Of a stretch of DNA of 64,000 nt, positions 54,832 to 64,000 are shown one piece after another. Origin of the DNA: Perca fluviatilis (Eukaryota > Chordata > Actinopteri > Perciformes > Percidae). Both the position numbers and the translations under genes were made by a program. Below the pieces are notes generated by a model. That model made no database searches, was not told the DNA's origin, and was given only the letters and a program-made list of their open reading frames with translations. The stretch covers positions 23,147,107 to 23,211,106 of the forward strand of contig NC_053116.1 in NCBI RefSeq assembly GCF_010015445.1, read 5' to 3'. Numbering within the stretch: position 1 is the stretch's first letter; every line of letters begins with the position of its first letter.

Positions 54832-56917
54832 ATGAGGACTGCAGTTCTGCTGTTTGTTGTGGGGTTGTGTGTGTTGAACGTCACATCTTCCCTGAAAATC
54901 TGCGCTTTCAATGTCCAGAGCTTTGGTGAATCAAAGGCAAACAACAAGAAGGTCATGGGAATTCTCCTGAAGGTATTTTGCTGTGCCGTGCATAACAACT
55001 AAAGCAACATCCACACAAAACTAGACAACTGATTGATCTTTTCTTTTTCCTTTCTTTTGCTCCCAAGATTCTTTCTCGGTGTGACTTGTGTCTCATTCAG
55101 GAGGTCCGAGACTCCAAAGGAGCAGCAATACAAGCTTTGGTTAAGGATCTTAATGGGTACAAGCTTTCTTTGGTTCAAAAAACTGCTAATTTAAGAAAAA
55201 TCTGGTAAGGCCTCTGTAACACCTTCAACTTTTAACTTACCTCATTGATGTTGTTGTCAGCAGATTTGACAAATCCAACTCATACTCCTATGTGGAGAGT
55301 GAAAGGCTGGGGAGGAAGACCTACAAGGAGCAGTACGTCTACATTTACAGGTAACCCCTATGAAACACAAACCGATGCTGTTGATGGTCAGTTTAACGTG
55401 ACATTCTTAATGTTGTCTTTTTCCTCTCTCATCTTCTCCAGGAACAATGTGCTGACAGTCAAAGAGCATTATCAGTATCCTAAACTAGAAGGAGAAGGGA
55501 CAAATGAAACAGATGTTTTCTCCAGAGAGCCTTTCATTGTTCGCTTTCACTCCCCTACGACACGTACGATAAAAACAAAGGCATCTTTAGAATGATACAG
55601 GAAAATAAATTGTACATTTGTACACACCAGTTTCACGAAGATAGACTTTCTTTTCCTGGTTTCCGGGTTTCTAATCATTCTCTGTCACTACTGATTATCC
55701 GAGGAAAAAGCTAAATCACTCAGAATGACAAATGCAACAGAGTGCAGACAGCCAGAAAACACGCTGGGTTCATCCTCCATGATTGAGGTAACAATAACAG
55801 TTGAAATAACTGATTTACTGGATTTGGAGGAACAAAAGAGAGGCCTGCACTTGCGCAGACATTGGAAACCTGGATAATATCATAATTGTGTACAGGGATA
55901 TTAATAATCAGGTTTCTCTGTGTTCCATGTGAACACAGTATCCCAAATAAGATCAAAACCAGGAAAAGACTGAAGTGCATGTGAACACATTCATTGAAAA
56001 TGTGTCATAATGGTTTTTTTTGTTTTTTTGCAGTGGTGAAGGATATTGTCCTGATTGGGCAGCATACTTGTCCCAGAAATGCGATGAAGGAGATTAACGA
56101 ACTGTATTCTGTCTTCAAAGGAATTTACAAGAAGTGGAAGACTGATGTAGGTTACACCGCATCATCATCATCATCATCATCATCATCCTCATTTTTAAAC
56201 TCGTTTTGGTCATTTTTGTATCTATGTATATCTTGGTCAGAGTTCCTCAGCTATTGGTTTCTCTCTTTCATGTAGCCTATGATGAGATTCATGAGTATAA
56301 CTTCAATCTGTTGAACTTTCCTTTTTGCTTCCTTTCATTCATCCAGAATGTAATAATCTTAGGGGACCTTAACGCCGGCTGCAGCTACGTCACCATCAAG
56401 GGCTGGAGAGCTATGCGCTTGAGGAGCGACCCCAAATTTCACTGGCTAATTGGAGATGAGCAAGACACTACTGTCCGTGAGAAGACGCACTGTGCCTATG
56501 ACAGGTCTGTGACTGCTAAATACTTAGAAGTCATAGAAGTAGTACTCAACAATTACTTTGCATGTATACTCTCTATAATGATATGATTATTATAAGGGCT
56601 TTCTGCTGCAGGGTAATGCCTTACAATGTTTTTTTTTTTACATTTTCAAACAGGATCATTGTCCATGGACGTGAGATTATTTCCAGTATAGTGCCAGGTT
56701 CAGCTCAACCGTTCAACTTTAAAGAGAATTTTCATTTAACAGAGGAGGAGGTAAACATGTTAAAACTATACCTTTCTTTAGTTCAGTTTTATATATATTT
56801 ATAATTAACATTAATCCTGTTCGTCTTCATTTTTAGGCTCTTGAGGTGAGTGATCATTTTCCTGTTGAAGTTGACCTGAAGCCCAATCACCGCTACCTCC
56901 TACGCAGTGAGCTGTAG
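54832..56917 (+). CDS. dnase1l1: Secreted DNase I-family endonuclease (DNase1-like 1)
   Basis: Ca/Mg-dependent endonuclease of the DNase I superfamily. Exons: 54832-54972, 55068-55156, 55264-55350, 55442-55563, 56034-56146, 56347-56504, 56654-56750, 56837-56917. They total 888 bp, 295 residues plus TAG, and all phases close. The start chosen gives a clean signal peptide (MRTAVLLFVVGLCVLNVTSS) with the mature protein at LKICAFNVQSFG. The catalytic set is present: metal-binding Glu in CLIQEVRD, general-acid His in IVLIGQHT, Asp/Asn in IILGDLNAGCSYV and the final Asp-His in VSDHFPVEV. A Cys pair in GCSYV and HCAYDR should form the conserved disulfide. DNASE1L1 and DNASE1L3 share this exon plan; I prefer DNASE1L1 because emerin is close by, as on human Xq28. 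The short hydrophilic C-terminus (HRYLLRSEL) lacks a GPI-type tail. Confidence 0.88.
56160..56190. repeat. (ATC)n microsatellite
   Basis: A run of about ten ATC units just after the donor of DNase exon 56146. Confidence 0.9.
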
Positions 56918-56982
56918 GACAACCATCAACAATCCCGGATGTCTTGATTTTAACTGTACTTTTACTGGATTTTAGTTGTCAA

Positions 56983-56988
56983 AATAAA
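56983..56988 (+). terminator. DNase gene polyadenylation signal
   Basis: Exact AATAAA, 66 bp after the TAG stop codon, before the promoter-like region of the next gene. Confidence 0.75.
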
Positions 56989-57080
56989 ATCAAAATTCCC
57001 AACAGAATATTCACTGATAACAATTGTTCTTTTATAATGCGTCTAACTCATCATCAAAGTGGCACTGCACTCATCTCAGT

Positions 57081-57088
57081 TATATAAG
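57081..57088 (+). promoter_or_regulatory. TATA box candidate for the acidic-protein gene
   Basis: TATATAAG lies about 20-30 bp before a plausible leader exon ending at 57210 (GAAG|GTGAGT). That exon carries an upstream ORF, ATG at 57101 with stop at 57185-57187. Only 164 bp separate the previous gene's stop codon from this box, so the intergenic space is very short. Confidence 0.5.
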
Positions 57089-57100
57089 ACACCAACAAAC

Positions 57101-57187
57101 ATGAGCTGTTTCAGCATGAAGGAACTGCATGTTCGGCTGCTGGAGTTTATATTGTGCATCGGAAAGCCAAAACCACATCAAAGCTGA
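57101..57187 (+). other. Upstream ORF in the leader exon of the acidic-protein gene
   Basis: An ATG-started frame of 28 codons (MSCFSMKELHVRLLEF onwards) lies inside the proposed leader exon and ends before its donor at 57210. It could reduce translation of the main frame. Nothing shows that the peptide itself has a role. Confidence 0.4.
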
Positions 57188-57542
57188 CATCATTTCATGA
57201 GCTCATGAAGGTGAGTTCCTGCAGCAACACAAAACACAAAACATTACTTTTGGAATTTCACTTTTCAGAGACTTTTTTTTTTTTTTTACACATGATTATC
57301 TTCAGTTTATGGTAAGGCTTACATAATGTTGACATTTGTAGTTATATATTTAACCAAATATATTAGTTTTGATGTGTAATTTATGCACCGTCTGTTTGAC
57401 AGGAAGCCACTTGCAGCAACAACAGATGAGAGTTACTTTGCGCTCTCTTCCTTTCTGAGAAGAGATTATCTGTGGCAATGCATCAATGTTTGTCTTGATA
57501 TAACTTCTGGTATATAAACTACTGTTTTCCCTCTTTGAAAAG

Positions 57543-58222
57543 ATGGAACAAAGTTTTGCAGATCTACTCAGTGATGCCTTTTCAGGTAAGAAATATGTCT
57601 TGTTGATTTGTTGATCGTTCATTTTTCTTTCTTTTACTATTTACTAGTAGTATTTAATTTTCAAATGATGGTGTTGTTACAGAAACACCTGTTCCATCAT
57701 TCCCTGATGGAGATTTGGACTTTGAGAATTTAAATTTTGATGAAAAATGTGAGGAAGACAAAACAGACATCTCTCACGAAAACTTAGTTACAAAGGAAGA
57801 CGAAGCTCTGCAACAGGAAGCAACTGGTCCAACTGCAGTTTTGTCTGGCATGAAAACTAAAGATATATACGTGGCTGAAAATGTTGATGAAAAGCAGTGT
57901 GATGATAAAAGCGAGGAGGATTTTGAAGGTGCAGGGTTGATGAGCATGGCCAAAACACCGGTGGAGGATTACACAAGCTCAGAGTCTGAACAGGAAGGCT
58001 CTGTCTCTGGAGAAGATGAAGAGGATGAGGAAGAGGATATGGGACCAGGAGAAAAACCAGGGGATTTGCTGAGGTTGGGTCACTGCAGTGACGAGTTTTG
58101 CAAGGGTAATAAAGAGGACAGGGTCTTTGCTGAGGGACCACCTCTGGCCCCGCAGGGTGCTGAAAACCCTCAAGTTAGAAAGGAATGAGGTGAAGGTGAA
58201 TGTGAAAAATCAACAGTGGTAG

Positions 58223-58274
<52 letters not shown>

Positions 58275-60055
58275 TTTGAGCAGAAGCTTGAAAGTCCTTG
58301 CAGAGATGGCCCGGGGAAAGCCAGTTTGGAGTTTCCAGAAATATCAGTGCAAAATCTGCAGGATCTTATTGCTGAAGTTGATAGTGAGGATTATGGAGAG
58401 AGAATGAAGGATTTCTCAGGGGATGAGCACCAAGACGCAGGTGAGAGCTTTGCAGATTATCCCTCAGACTTGTCTTCTTGTGAATATGTAGAAGATGGAG
58501 CAAAAAATCAAGAGAGCAATCACCAGTCGAACGCCTTGGCTTGTGCATTCGAAAGCGGTTCAATTGCAAAGCAGAACACCTGCCTGGAAAGAGCTGTGAC
58601 ACATGCAACAGGGATGGGAAAAGCTGAGGACACTGATGAGGAGGGAGACGGGTATCTGTATAGCAGAGATTTAGAGGGGGATGCTGATGAGTTCAGGAGC
58701 TTGGATGTGGCAGCTGGAGAAAAAGAGATTGTGGAGAACGTATTGGGCGATGCAGCTGTAACAGGGGTTGATGATGGAGGGGAGACAGGTGAGAGTGATT
58801 CCTACATCTCCAGTGATGATGAGGACCAAGAAAAGAGGAGCAATGAGGAAATCATTGATAGTATACAAGATCTTGAAAGCAACAAGCAACGGGTGGAAAC
58901 TCGTGGCGGGAGCAGTGCAGCGTTTCCTGACGATGATGACGACAACAGAGTGAATCCAGCCGATTTCAACATAAATTGGAATCTAGACGTGTTGACAACT
59001 GATACCCTTCGGTCTGAAGACCTGTTAACCACAGAGGACACAGACAAAGCGGAAACACCGCCTTTAGTGACTCAGCGTCCTCCAGAAGACGTCAACAGCT
59101 ACTCAACAACAACAAGCCCCTCTAACCAGGGATCCCTGGATGATAGTTTCTTCTTCAACAATGAACCCGAAGCCTCTAGGCTCTACGAGCTGGGACAGTT
59201 GGGAGACGACGAGTATGAAGAGGAGAGAAACTGGGAACAAGAGCAAGAGAGAATCAAGGCTTTCTATGAGTTTTATGATGACAGCGACGGAGAGAATGAA
59301 AGAGAAGGTAAGTGAAGATGATGAATGGCATAATCTTTGTATGGAATAACATTTTCAAACAACTCGTCAGTTTCCATTTGTGCATTTTCATAGGGAGGCA
59401 GATAAAAGTTCAGTTTTGTGCAGATCCATTGTCTCAAGTCATTCACTACGAAACTGACAGGTGAGCAGACTTTTTTGTATGTATTCAACTTTTTTTTCCC
59501 TCTTCAACTACAAACTTAGACAGATTTAAACGACAGATAACAGACAACTGCATCTGCTTCCTCGTTTCTCAGCAGTGACAGAGACTCAGTCAGCAGCTCA
59601 ACAGAAGGGGAGGAGGACCCGAGCTCTGCAGAAACATCTGAGGTTTGCATGTGGACACATATGAGCACACATGAAAACACATACCCTAGGTTTTTTTAAC
59701 TGCAATGTCTTTCTCCAGAAATGGAGGGAGCCTGACAACACCACGCAATTGACACCGGCTTGTGATCCCCCGAACACTCAGCTACCAGAGAACGTGCCAG
59801 ATATCAGCAACACACACATTTGTACCAAGGAACACAAAGTGCTTTACTCACTAGCATTTACTGAACATTCACTTTGTTCATTTGTTACTGAATTGTTTGG
59901 TTACTTTTATCTCTCCGTCCTGTCCTTTGTTCCCACAGTGTTTCAACATGCTGAAGCTGACACTGAAGATGGGTCTGGTGATACTGATGGGACTGCTGAT
60001 GTTCTGGTTTGCCACAGACCAAGCGGGCTGGCTCAGCCATGTGTCGTTCTTTTAG
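57543..60055 (+). CDS. Acidic protein with C-terminal membrane segment, unknown function
   Basis: I do not recognise this gene. Proposed exons: 57543-57585, 57683-58173, 58284-59307, 59394-59460, 59573-59642, 59719-59838, 59939-60055, giving 643 residues and TAG with all phases closing. The first two start from MEQSFADLLSDAFSETPVP. Most of the protein is disordered-looking, rich in Glu, Asp and Ser (SGEDEEDEEEDMG; ESDSYISSDDEDQEKRS). Near residue 520 comes GRQIKVQFCADPLSQ; KVQF fits the RVxF docking consensus for protein phosphatase 1. The C-terminus is one hydrophobic helix (LKMGLVILMGLLMFWFATD) and a short tail ending HVSFF, the layout of a tail-anchored protein. The least certain join is 58173 (weak donor CAA|GTTAGA) to 58284, across a short intron containing a 38-base poly-A run; the frames do not connect otherwise. 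It sits between the DNase and emerin genes. Confidence 0.72.
58233..58270. repeat. Poly-A run, 38 bp, followed by T7
   Basis: A homopolymer inside the proposed second intron of the acidic-protein gene. Homopolymer length is error-prone in assemblies. Confidence 0.97.
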
Positions 60056-60203
60056 GTCAAAACCTAATTTTGGTCCTTAAAACTTGTTCACATGCTTACG
60101 GGTGAAAAAAGAAAAATCCAAAATGACATTATTGTCTTGTAAAAATGCGATGTAAAGTGCTAAACATTCATACTTGTGTTCTGTTGTCTGTAACATTGTG
60201 CTT

Positions 60204-60209
60204 AATAAA
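60204..60209 (+). terminator. Polyadenylation signal of the acidic-protein gene
   Basis: Exact AATAAA (CTTAATAAAG), about 150 bp after the TAG stop codon, followed by TTTGTATTTC. Confidence 0.75.
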
Positions 60210-61007
60210 GAGGGTAAAAATCTGGCTTGTTTGTATTTCTTAATATCAATCACAACCAGCTGTTGAGCCATGATACTTTGCAGATAAAGGTTTTTACAAA
60301 CACAATCAAACCCTTTAAAATATGCAATACATTGTTACAGATTAAACTATGCAACAGTATGTAAAGTGGTTGAAGTTAGTTGTTGTTTGCGTTATGTTAA
60401 TGCTTCAGTAGTAATAATCAAAACAATATATGACAGAGACACTCTGAAAAGGGCCATTCGGCTTAATGAGTTTATTTTTTTATTTTTGATATGTTATGAA
60501 GGGTTACATTTACATTTTGGTGTCATTACTTTTACATAAGTAGGCTAAAGGATCGGAATACTTCTTCCGCCACTGAGTAATATGACAAATAGAGAACAGT
60601 CTGAGCTACATTAATGAGTATTAGCTTTACCATTAGCATTAGCATTAGCATTAGTAAACATAATATTAATATAATTAGCCAGCTGGTGGCGCTGCTTCAT
60701 TTCTGGGGGAAAAAACAGAATAGTAATAAGAAACCATTGAAGAAGGAAAACGGAAATGATGTACCATTGACGGAAAGCGCAAATGTTTTCAACACTCGGG
60801 TCAACAAAGGAGGGCGGGGTTTACTCTCTCCCGTTCGACTCGACTTCAGAGAGGACCGTCCTTACCGCCCGCGCGACGAAACGAGCTCCCGCTTTTTATC
60901 GATGGGAGGAGTTGTTGTTGCTCTGTTTTTGGCCACCGAAACTAACAGCTCAACTGAAACAAGAAAACACACAAAACACAACAAAGAAATAAAATCAAGT
61001 CACAAAC
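60210..61007. other. Intergenic region with repeat and emerin promoter/leader
   Basis: A member of the repeat family at 1954 occupies about 60310-60580, ending CGGAATACTTCTTCCGCCAC. TTAGCATTAGCATTAGCA is a short hexanucleotide array (60625-60655). From about 60740 composition becomes CpG-rich (CGCCCGCGCGACGAAACG), suggesting a TATA-less promoter and 5' leader for emerin. Confidence 0.5.
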
Positions 61008-64000
61008 ATGTCTTCGCTAAGAAGTAAATCCGCGCAGGACATTAGCGACCTGCTGGATGAATACGGGATAAAGCACGGGCCTGTGGTCGGTGAGTGGCTC
61101 TGATTCAATGTTTACTTTGCGCCCGTTTTTGAATCAACGTTAACGCCAGCTAACAAACTTCACAGGCCTCCCCTAGCTACCTGTGTAAAGTTACTAACTA
61201 CTCCAGTAGTAGTTGTTGAATTTCTGTGTACACTTGATCATTATGTCTCAACTATACGTTGTGTGTGACTTTCACTGTACCCAGACTCCACCAGAAGTCT
61301 GTATGAGAAGAAGCTAAAAGAGGCCATGGCCAAAGGGAAGAAAGGGAAACCATCACCTGACAAAACCTACTACAGAGAAGAGGGTAACTGTTGTATCTTC
61401 ATTTAACAGCTACACTCTGAATAGCATCAAGCTTTACTTTGATAAATACATGTACAGTCAGTCCACAGGTGTGCCAGAACTTACAGTATGTCATTTTACA
61501 TGCCTCAGAGTTTACAGGTACAAGTGGTTTACATTTTCACCAGAGGATTACATGGGACATTGACCCAGTCTTAAGCAAAATTGAAAGCAACATAAACCAA
61601 GATATTCTGACTTTTAGTTTCGTTTAACCTTAATGGGACATACCTGGTTAAATAATTAAATAAAACATTGGATACTACACTTCCCATAATGCAGCTACCA
61701 CAGGCTCAAGCCTCAAGCCAGAAACGAGATCATCAGTTTTGATTAGGGGTGTGACAGACGAGACACCCAGCTCACGAGACGAGACACGAGATTGGGTTCA
61801 CGAGATCCAGACGAGATTTTAACACTATTTTACAGAAAACTTCAATGAAGAAATCAGACTGGAAAAATAGTCCTTTATTCCATCGATAAGTCATAAAATG
61901 AAAACCGAGCACTGAAAGGTTTTTGCCATAAACTCAAATGACTGGCTTCTCTCCTGTATAACTACAGTTACACTGTTACTTCTACCATATGTATGGTGGA
62001 GAGAGAGTCTCTTCACTCAGAGAACCAAGGTTACAACATAACTAAGACCGTTGAGACCAAATGGGTTGTACTTGAATTTGCCATTGTACAGTAGACAGAG
62101 ATAAAGATATTTTACTATTGTTTCACATTGATCACGTTCTAAAGCACAAATAAATTACCATCAAACACTCAACAGATGATTTTTGTGAAGACAGATGCTA
62201 TTTTCTCCTCATCTGCATTTTATTAATTGCAGCACTAAACAAGAGAGTAGGCTACTCTAGTATCGATTTATGACCATTATAGAATGAAGGGAGAACATTT
62301 GTCTTTGTTTAATATCATTAAGGACCCCCTTAAAAAACGAGATGATACATCTCAAGGGGTTATTCCTAATAAAATGAATTTCGAATATAAAAGTAAAGTT
62401 AGGTTTTGCTGTCCGCTTCCCAACTCATTTTAACAGAGGAAGAGAGTGGCCTGCGCGAAACAGCGCCACAGTGAACTGCACGCCGCGGTCTCGGCCAAGA
62501 GAGAGAACGGCGGTACTCTCTAACGTTCTAACGGTAACAATGGGTTTTACATGTAGCTTTTTTCTTCCACCATCGCTCTGCAAAAGTAAACTCAGAGTAA
62601 ACTTTGGAGAATGGCCGGGGGATTTTCTATGCTAATTTCAAGGCTGCTGTCGGCACACGATCCGTTCTGCACATGCGCGACACATGCGCGATCTGTTCTG
62701 CACATGCGCAAAATGTTCTGTTTTTAGAACAAAAAAGCGACTTTAAAAAAATCTAACACACAGCAGTGTGTATTTTCTTAGCCTCCCCTTTCGAATGCAA
62801 CATTCAAATTACTAGACAAAAAATTATATCCTGAGAAAAGTGGGTTTTGAGGGGTATAGCTCCATAGAGCCCCATTCATTCTGCACTGGCCTGTGAGCGC
62901 CCCCTATATGGAACTCTGGTGGAACTGCAACCAGTTCAGAAGCCGGAAGTAACGAGGGAGTGAAACCTCTTCCTATATTAGAAGTTCTTTGACAAAGAAC
63001 GCACGGTCAGTCTGGCCAAGAGCCCATTCAAGCCCATTTCCAATTTTTCCAAATCGAGGCACCAATCACAACCGTTGAGGCAGGCTTTACACGATTACTA
63101 TAGCGCAGGGACGGCAAGCAGCTTTTTGTTTACATTCATCATGACGGCTACCGAAGCGCAGCAACCCGTTGATGCCGCTGTTGCTGCTACGTCACCTGGA
63201 TCGTTGGTCTGATTGGTTGAAGGACTATCCAATTGCGCCCAGAGGCATTTGACCTTTGGAAATGGGTTCCCCAGACCCACTCTCAGTTACAACTGAGAAG
63301 GGTCTGGTGTCAACCAGGCTAGCTAACTGGATGAGTAAAGGGCAGCAAAATATACTTGGACAGCAATTACTGTCCTTGTGTGGGCTACTTAAGTATTGCA
63401 AATGTGCAGGTAATAGTGTAATTAAAATGTACACTGGCACTGACACTTCATGATGTTTGTGTTTTAATTTAAGAGGAGGAAGTCACCTATGAATACAGGA
63501 CACCTGTAAGTATCTCTGTCCATGCTGTTTTTGTTTGTATTTTTTCCATTACTCTCCTAATAAATAAAGATAAATATTTGACGAAGAATGTTGGTAAAAA
63601 ATTGTCTTGTGTGTCAACTACAATTTGTTTACAAAAATTGTATCGACAGTGGGAAAATCAATAAATCAATCTCAAAACCTGTCATTATTGGCCCTGAAAT
63701 TAGCTATCATAGTCAAATGTCATTTAGATCTACTGTTGCTGTGGGCTCCTAACCTTGTAGTTGAGTGGCCAGTGTGTGAGACATATTTGTCGCCTGATTT
63801 TAACAAAATAATGAAGTCAATTCTATTTATATTGCCCAAAATCACAGTGTGTGAGACATATTTGTCGCCTGATTTTAACAAAATAATGAAGTCAATTCTA
63901 TTTATATTGCCCAAAATCACATAATGTAATAAGCACTTAATACTCATTTGTTTTCTTAAGCAGGGGCATCCCATGGAAGGGCCAGAGATACAAATATAAA
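61008..64000 (+). CDS. emd: Emerin, LEM-domain inner nuclear membrane protein (5' part only)
   Basis: Emerin is a tail-anchored inner nuclear membrane protein that binds BAF through its LEM domain. Exons seen: 61008-61089, 61285-61383 and 63474-63505, with phases closing and 71 codons. The N-terminus MSSLRSKSAQDISDLLDEYG and the signature KHGPVVDSTRSLYEKKLKEA form an almost complete LEM domain, closely matching the human HGPVVGSTRRLYEKK. A basic linker (KGKKGKPSPDK) and an acidic/tyrosine stretch (YYREEEEVTYEYRTP) follow. After 63505 a strong acceptor, TTCTTAAGCAG at 63952-63962, leads into an in-frame stop within 36 bp, so the next true exon is either spliced later or lies past the window. 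The membrane anchor is not covered. LEMD-type relatives are possible, but the nearby DNase gene supports emerin. Confidence 0.87.
61744..61830. mobile_element. hAT-type terminus fragment
   Basis: TAGGGGTGTGACAGACGAGA and repeated ACGAGAC words are the usual opening of a fish hAT element. No mirrored right end appears before the next exon, so I see only one terminus. It lies in emd intron 2. Confidence 0.5.
62323..62370. repeat. Hairpin-forming retroposon tail, copy 2
   Basis: CCCCCTTAAAAAACGAGATG, then ATA, then CATCTCAAGGGG and TTATTCCTAATAAAAT. It matches copy 1 at 53964 with few differences, including the compensated stem GAGATG/CATCTC. Confidence 0.7.
62640..63410. repeat. Repeat-rich emd intron 2 segment
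   Basis: Contains tandem ACATGCGCGACACATGCGCG and CTGCACATGCGC words near 62660-62710 and a block (about 63000-63320) with GCCCATTTCCAATTTTTCC and the mirrored GGAAATGGG. I infer degraded mobile elements. No exon is recognisable. Confidence 0.4.
63770..63919. repeat. Perfect 75-bp tandem duplication
   Basis: The unit begins CAGTGTGTGAGACATATTTG and ends TTGCCCAAAATCA. Copies 63770-63844 and 63845-63919 appear identical by reading. It lies in an emd intron just before the window end. Identity of the two copies means either a very recent event or an assembly artefact. Confidence 0.95.

Overview
This window is vertebrate nuclear DNA, almost certainly from a ray-finned (teleost) fish. Genes are split into many short exons with GT/AG introns, and protein similarity is vertebrate throughout. 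The non-coding DNA holds fish-type repeats: Tc1-like and hAT DNA transposons, short TTAA-flanked elements, L2-type LINE tails, a tRNA-headed SINE and long dinucleotide arrays. I see no bacterial operons, CRISPR arrays, rRNA or functional tRNA genes.

Layout. 1-10.3 kb: no coding exon recognised; repeats, a 5'-truncated L2-like LINE and a short TTAA element. 10.3-18.3 kb (+): AMP deaminase 2 (ampd2), lacking its most N-terminal exon(s) and carrying an apparent one-base frameshift near the C-terminus. 21.3-22.7 kb: composite mobile element with a nested second element. 23.2-28.7 kb (+): complete mu-class glutathione S-transferase with hAT-type insertions in introns 1 and 7. 29.4-31.1 kb: decayed Tc1 element and a MITE with a nested retroposon. 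31.5-39.0 kb (-): complete eps8l3-like adaptor. 40.5-45.7 kb (-): complete ATP synthase peripheral-stalk subunit b (atp5pb). 47.2-52.8 kb (+): traf3ip3-like coiled-coil membrane protein. 54.8-56.9 kb (+): secreted DNase I-family nuclease, probably dnase1l1. 57.5-60.1 kb (+): unrecognised, very acidic protein with a C-terminal membrane segment and a possible PP1-docking motif. 61.0 kb to the end (+): 5' part of emerin (emd).

The genes do not form one pathway; the useful signal is synteny. AMPD2-GSTM-EPS8L3 reproduces the order of human 1p13.3, and ATP5PB lies nearby on human 1p. TRAF3IP3 is on human 1q, while DNASE1L1 and EMD are close neighbours on human Xq28. The fish segment therefore joins pieces now on two human chromosomes. 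Exon-by-exon frame bookkeeping closes exactly for gstm (220 aa), eps8l3 (633 aa), atp5pb (252 aa) and the DNase (295 aa). It fails by one base in ampd2 and in traf3ip3, which could be base-call errors or real alleles.

The best candidate for something undescribed is the acidic, tail-anchored-looking protein between the DNase and emerin. No function is claimed for it beyond visible features.
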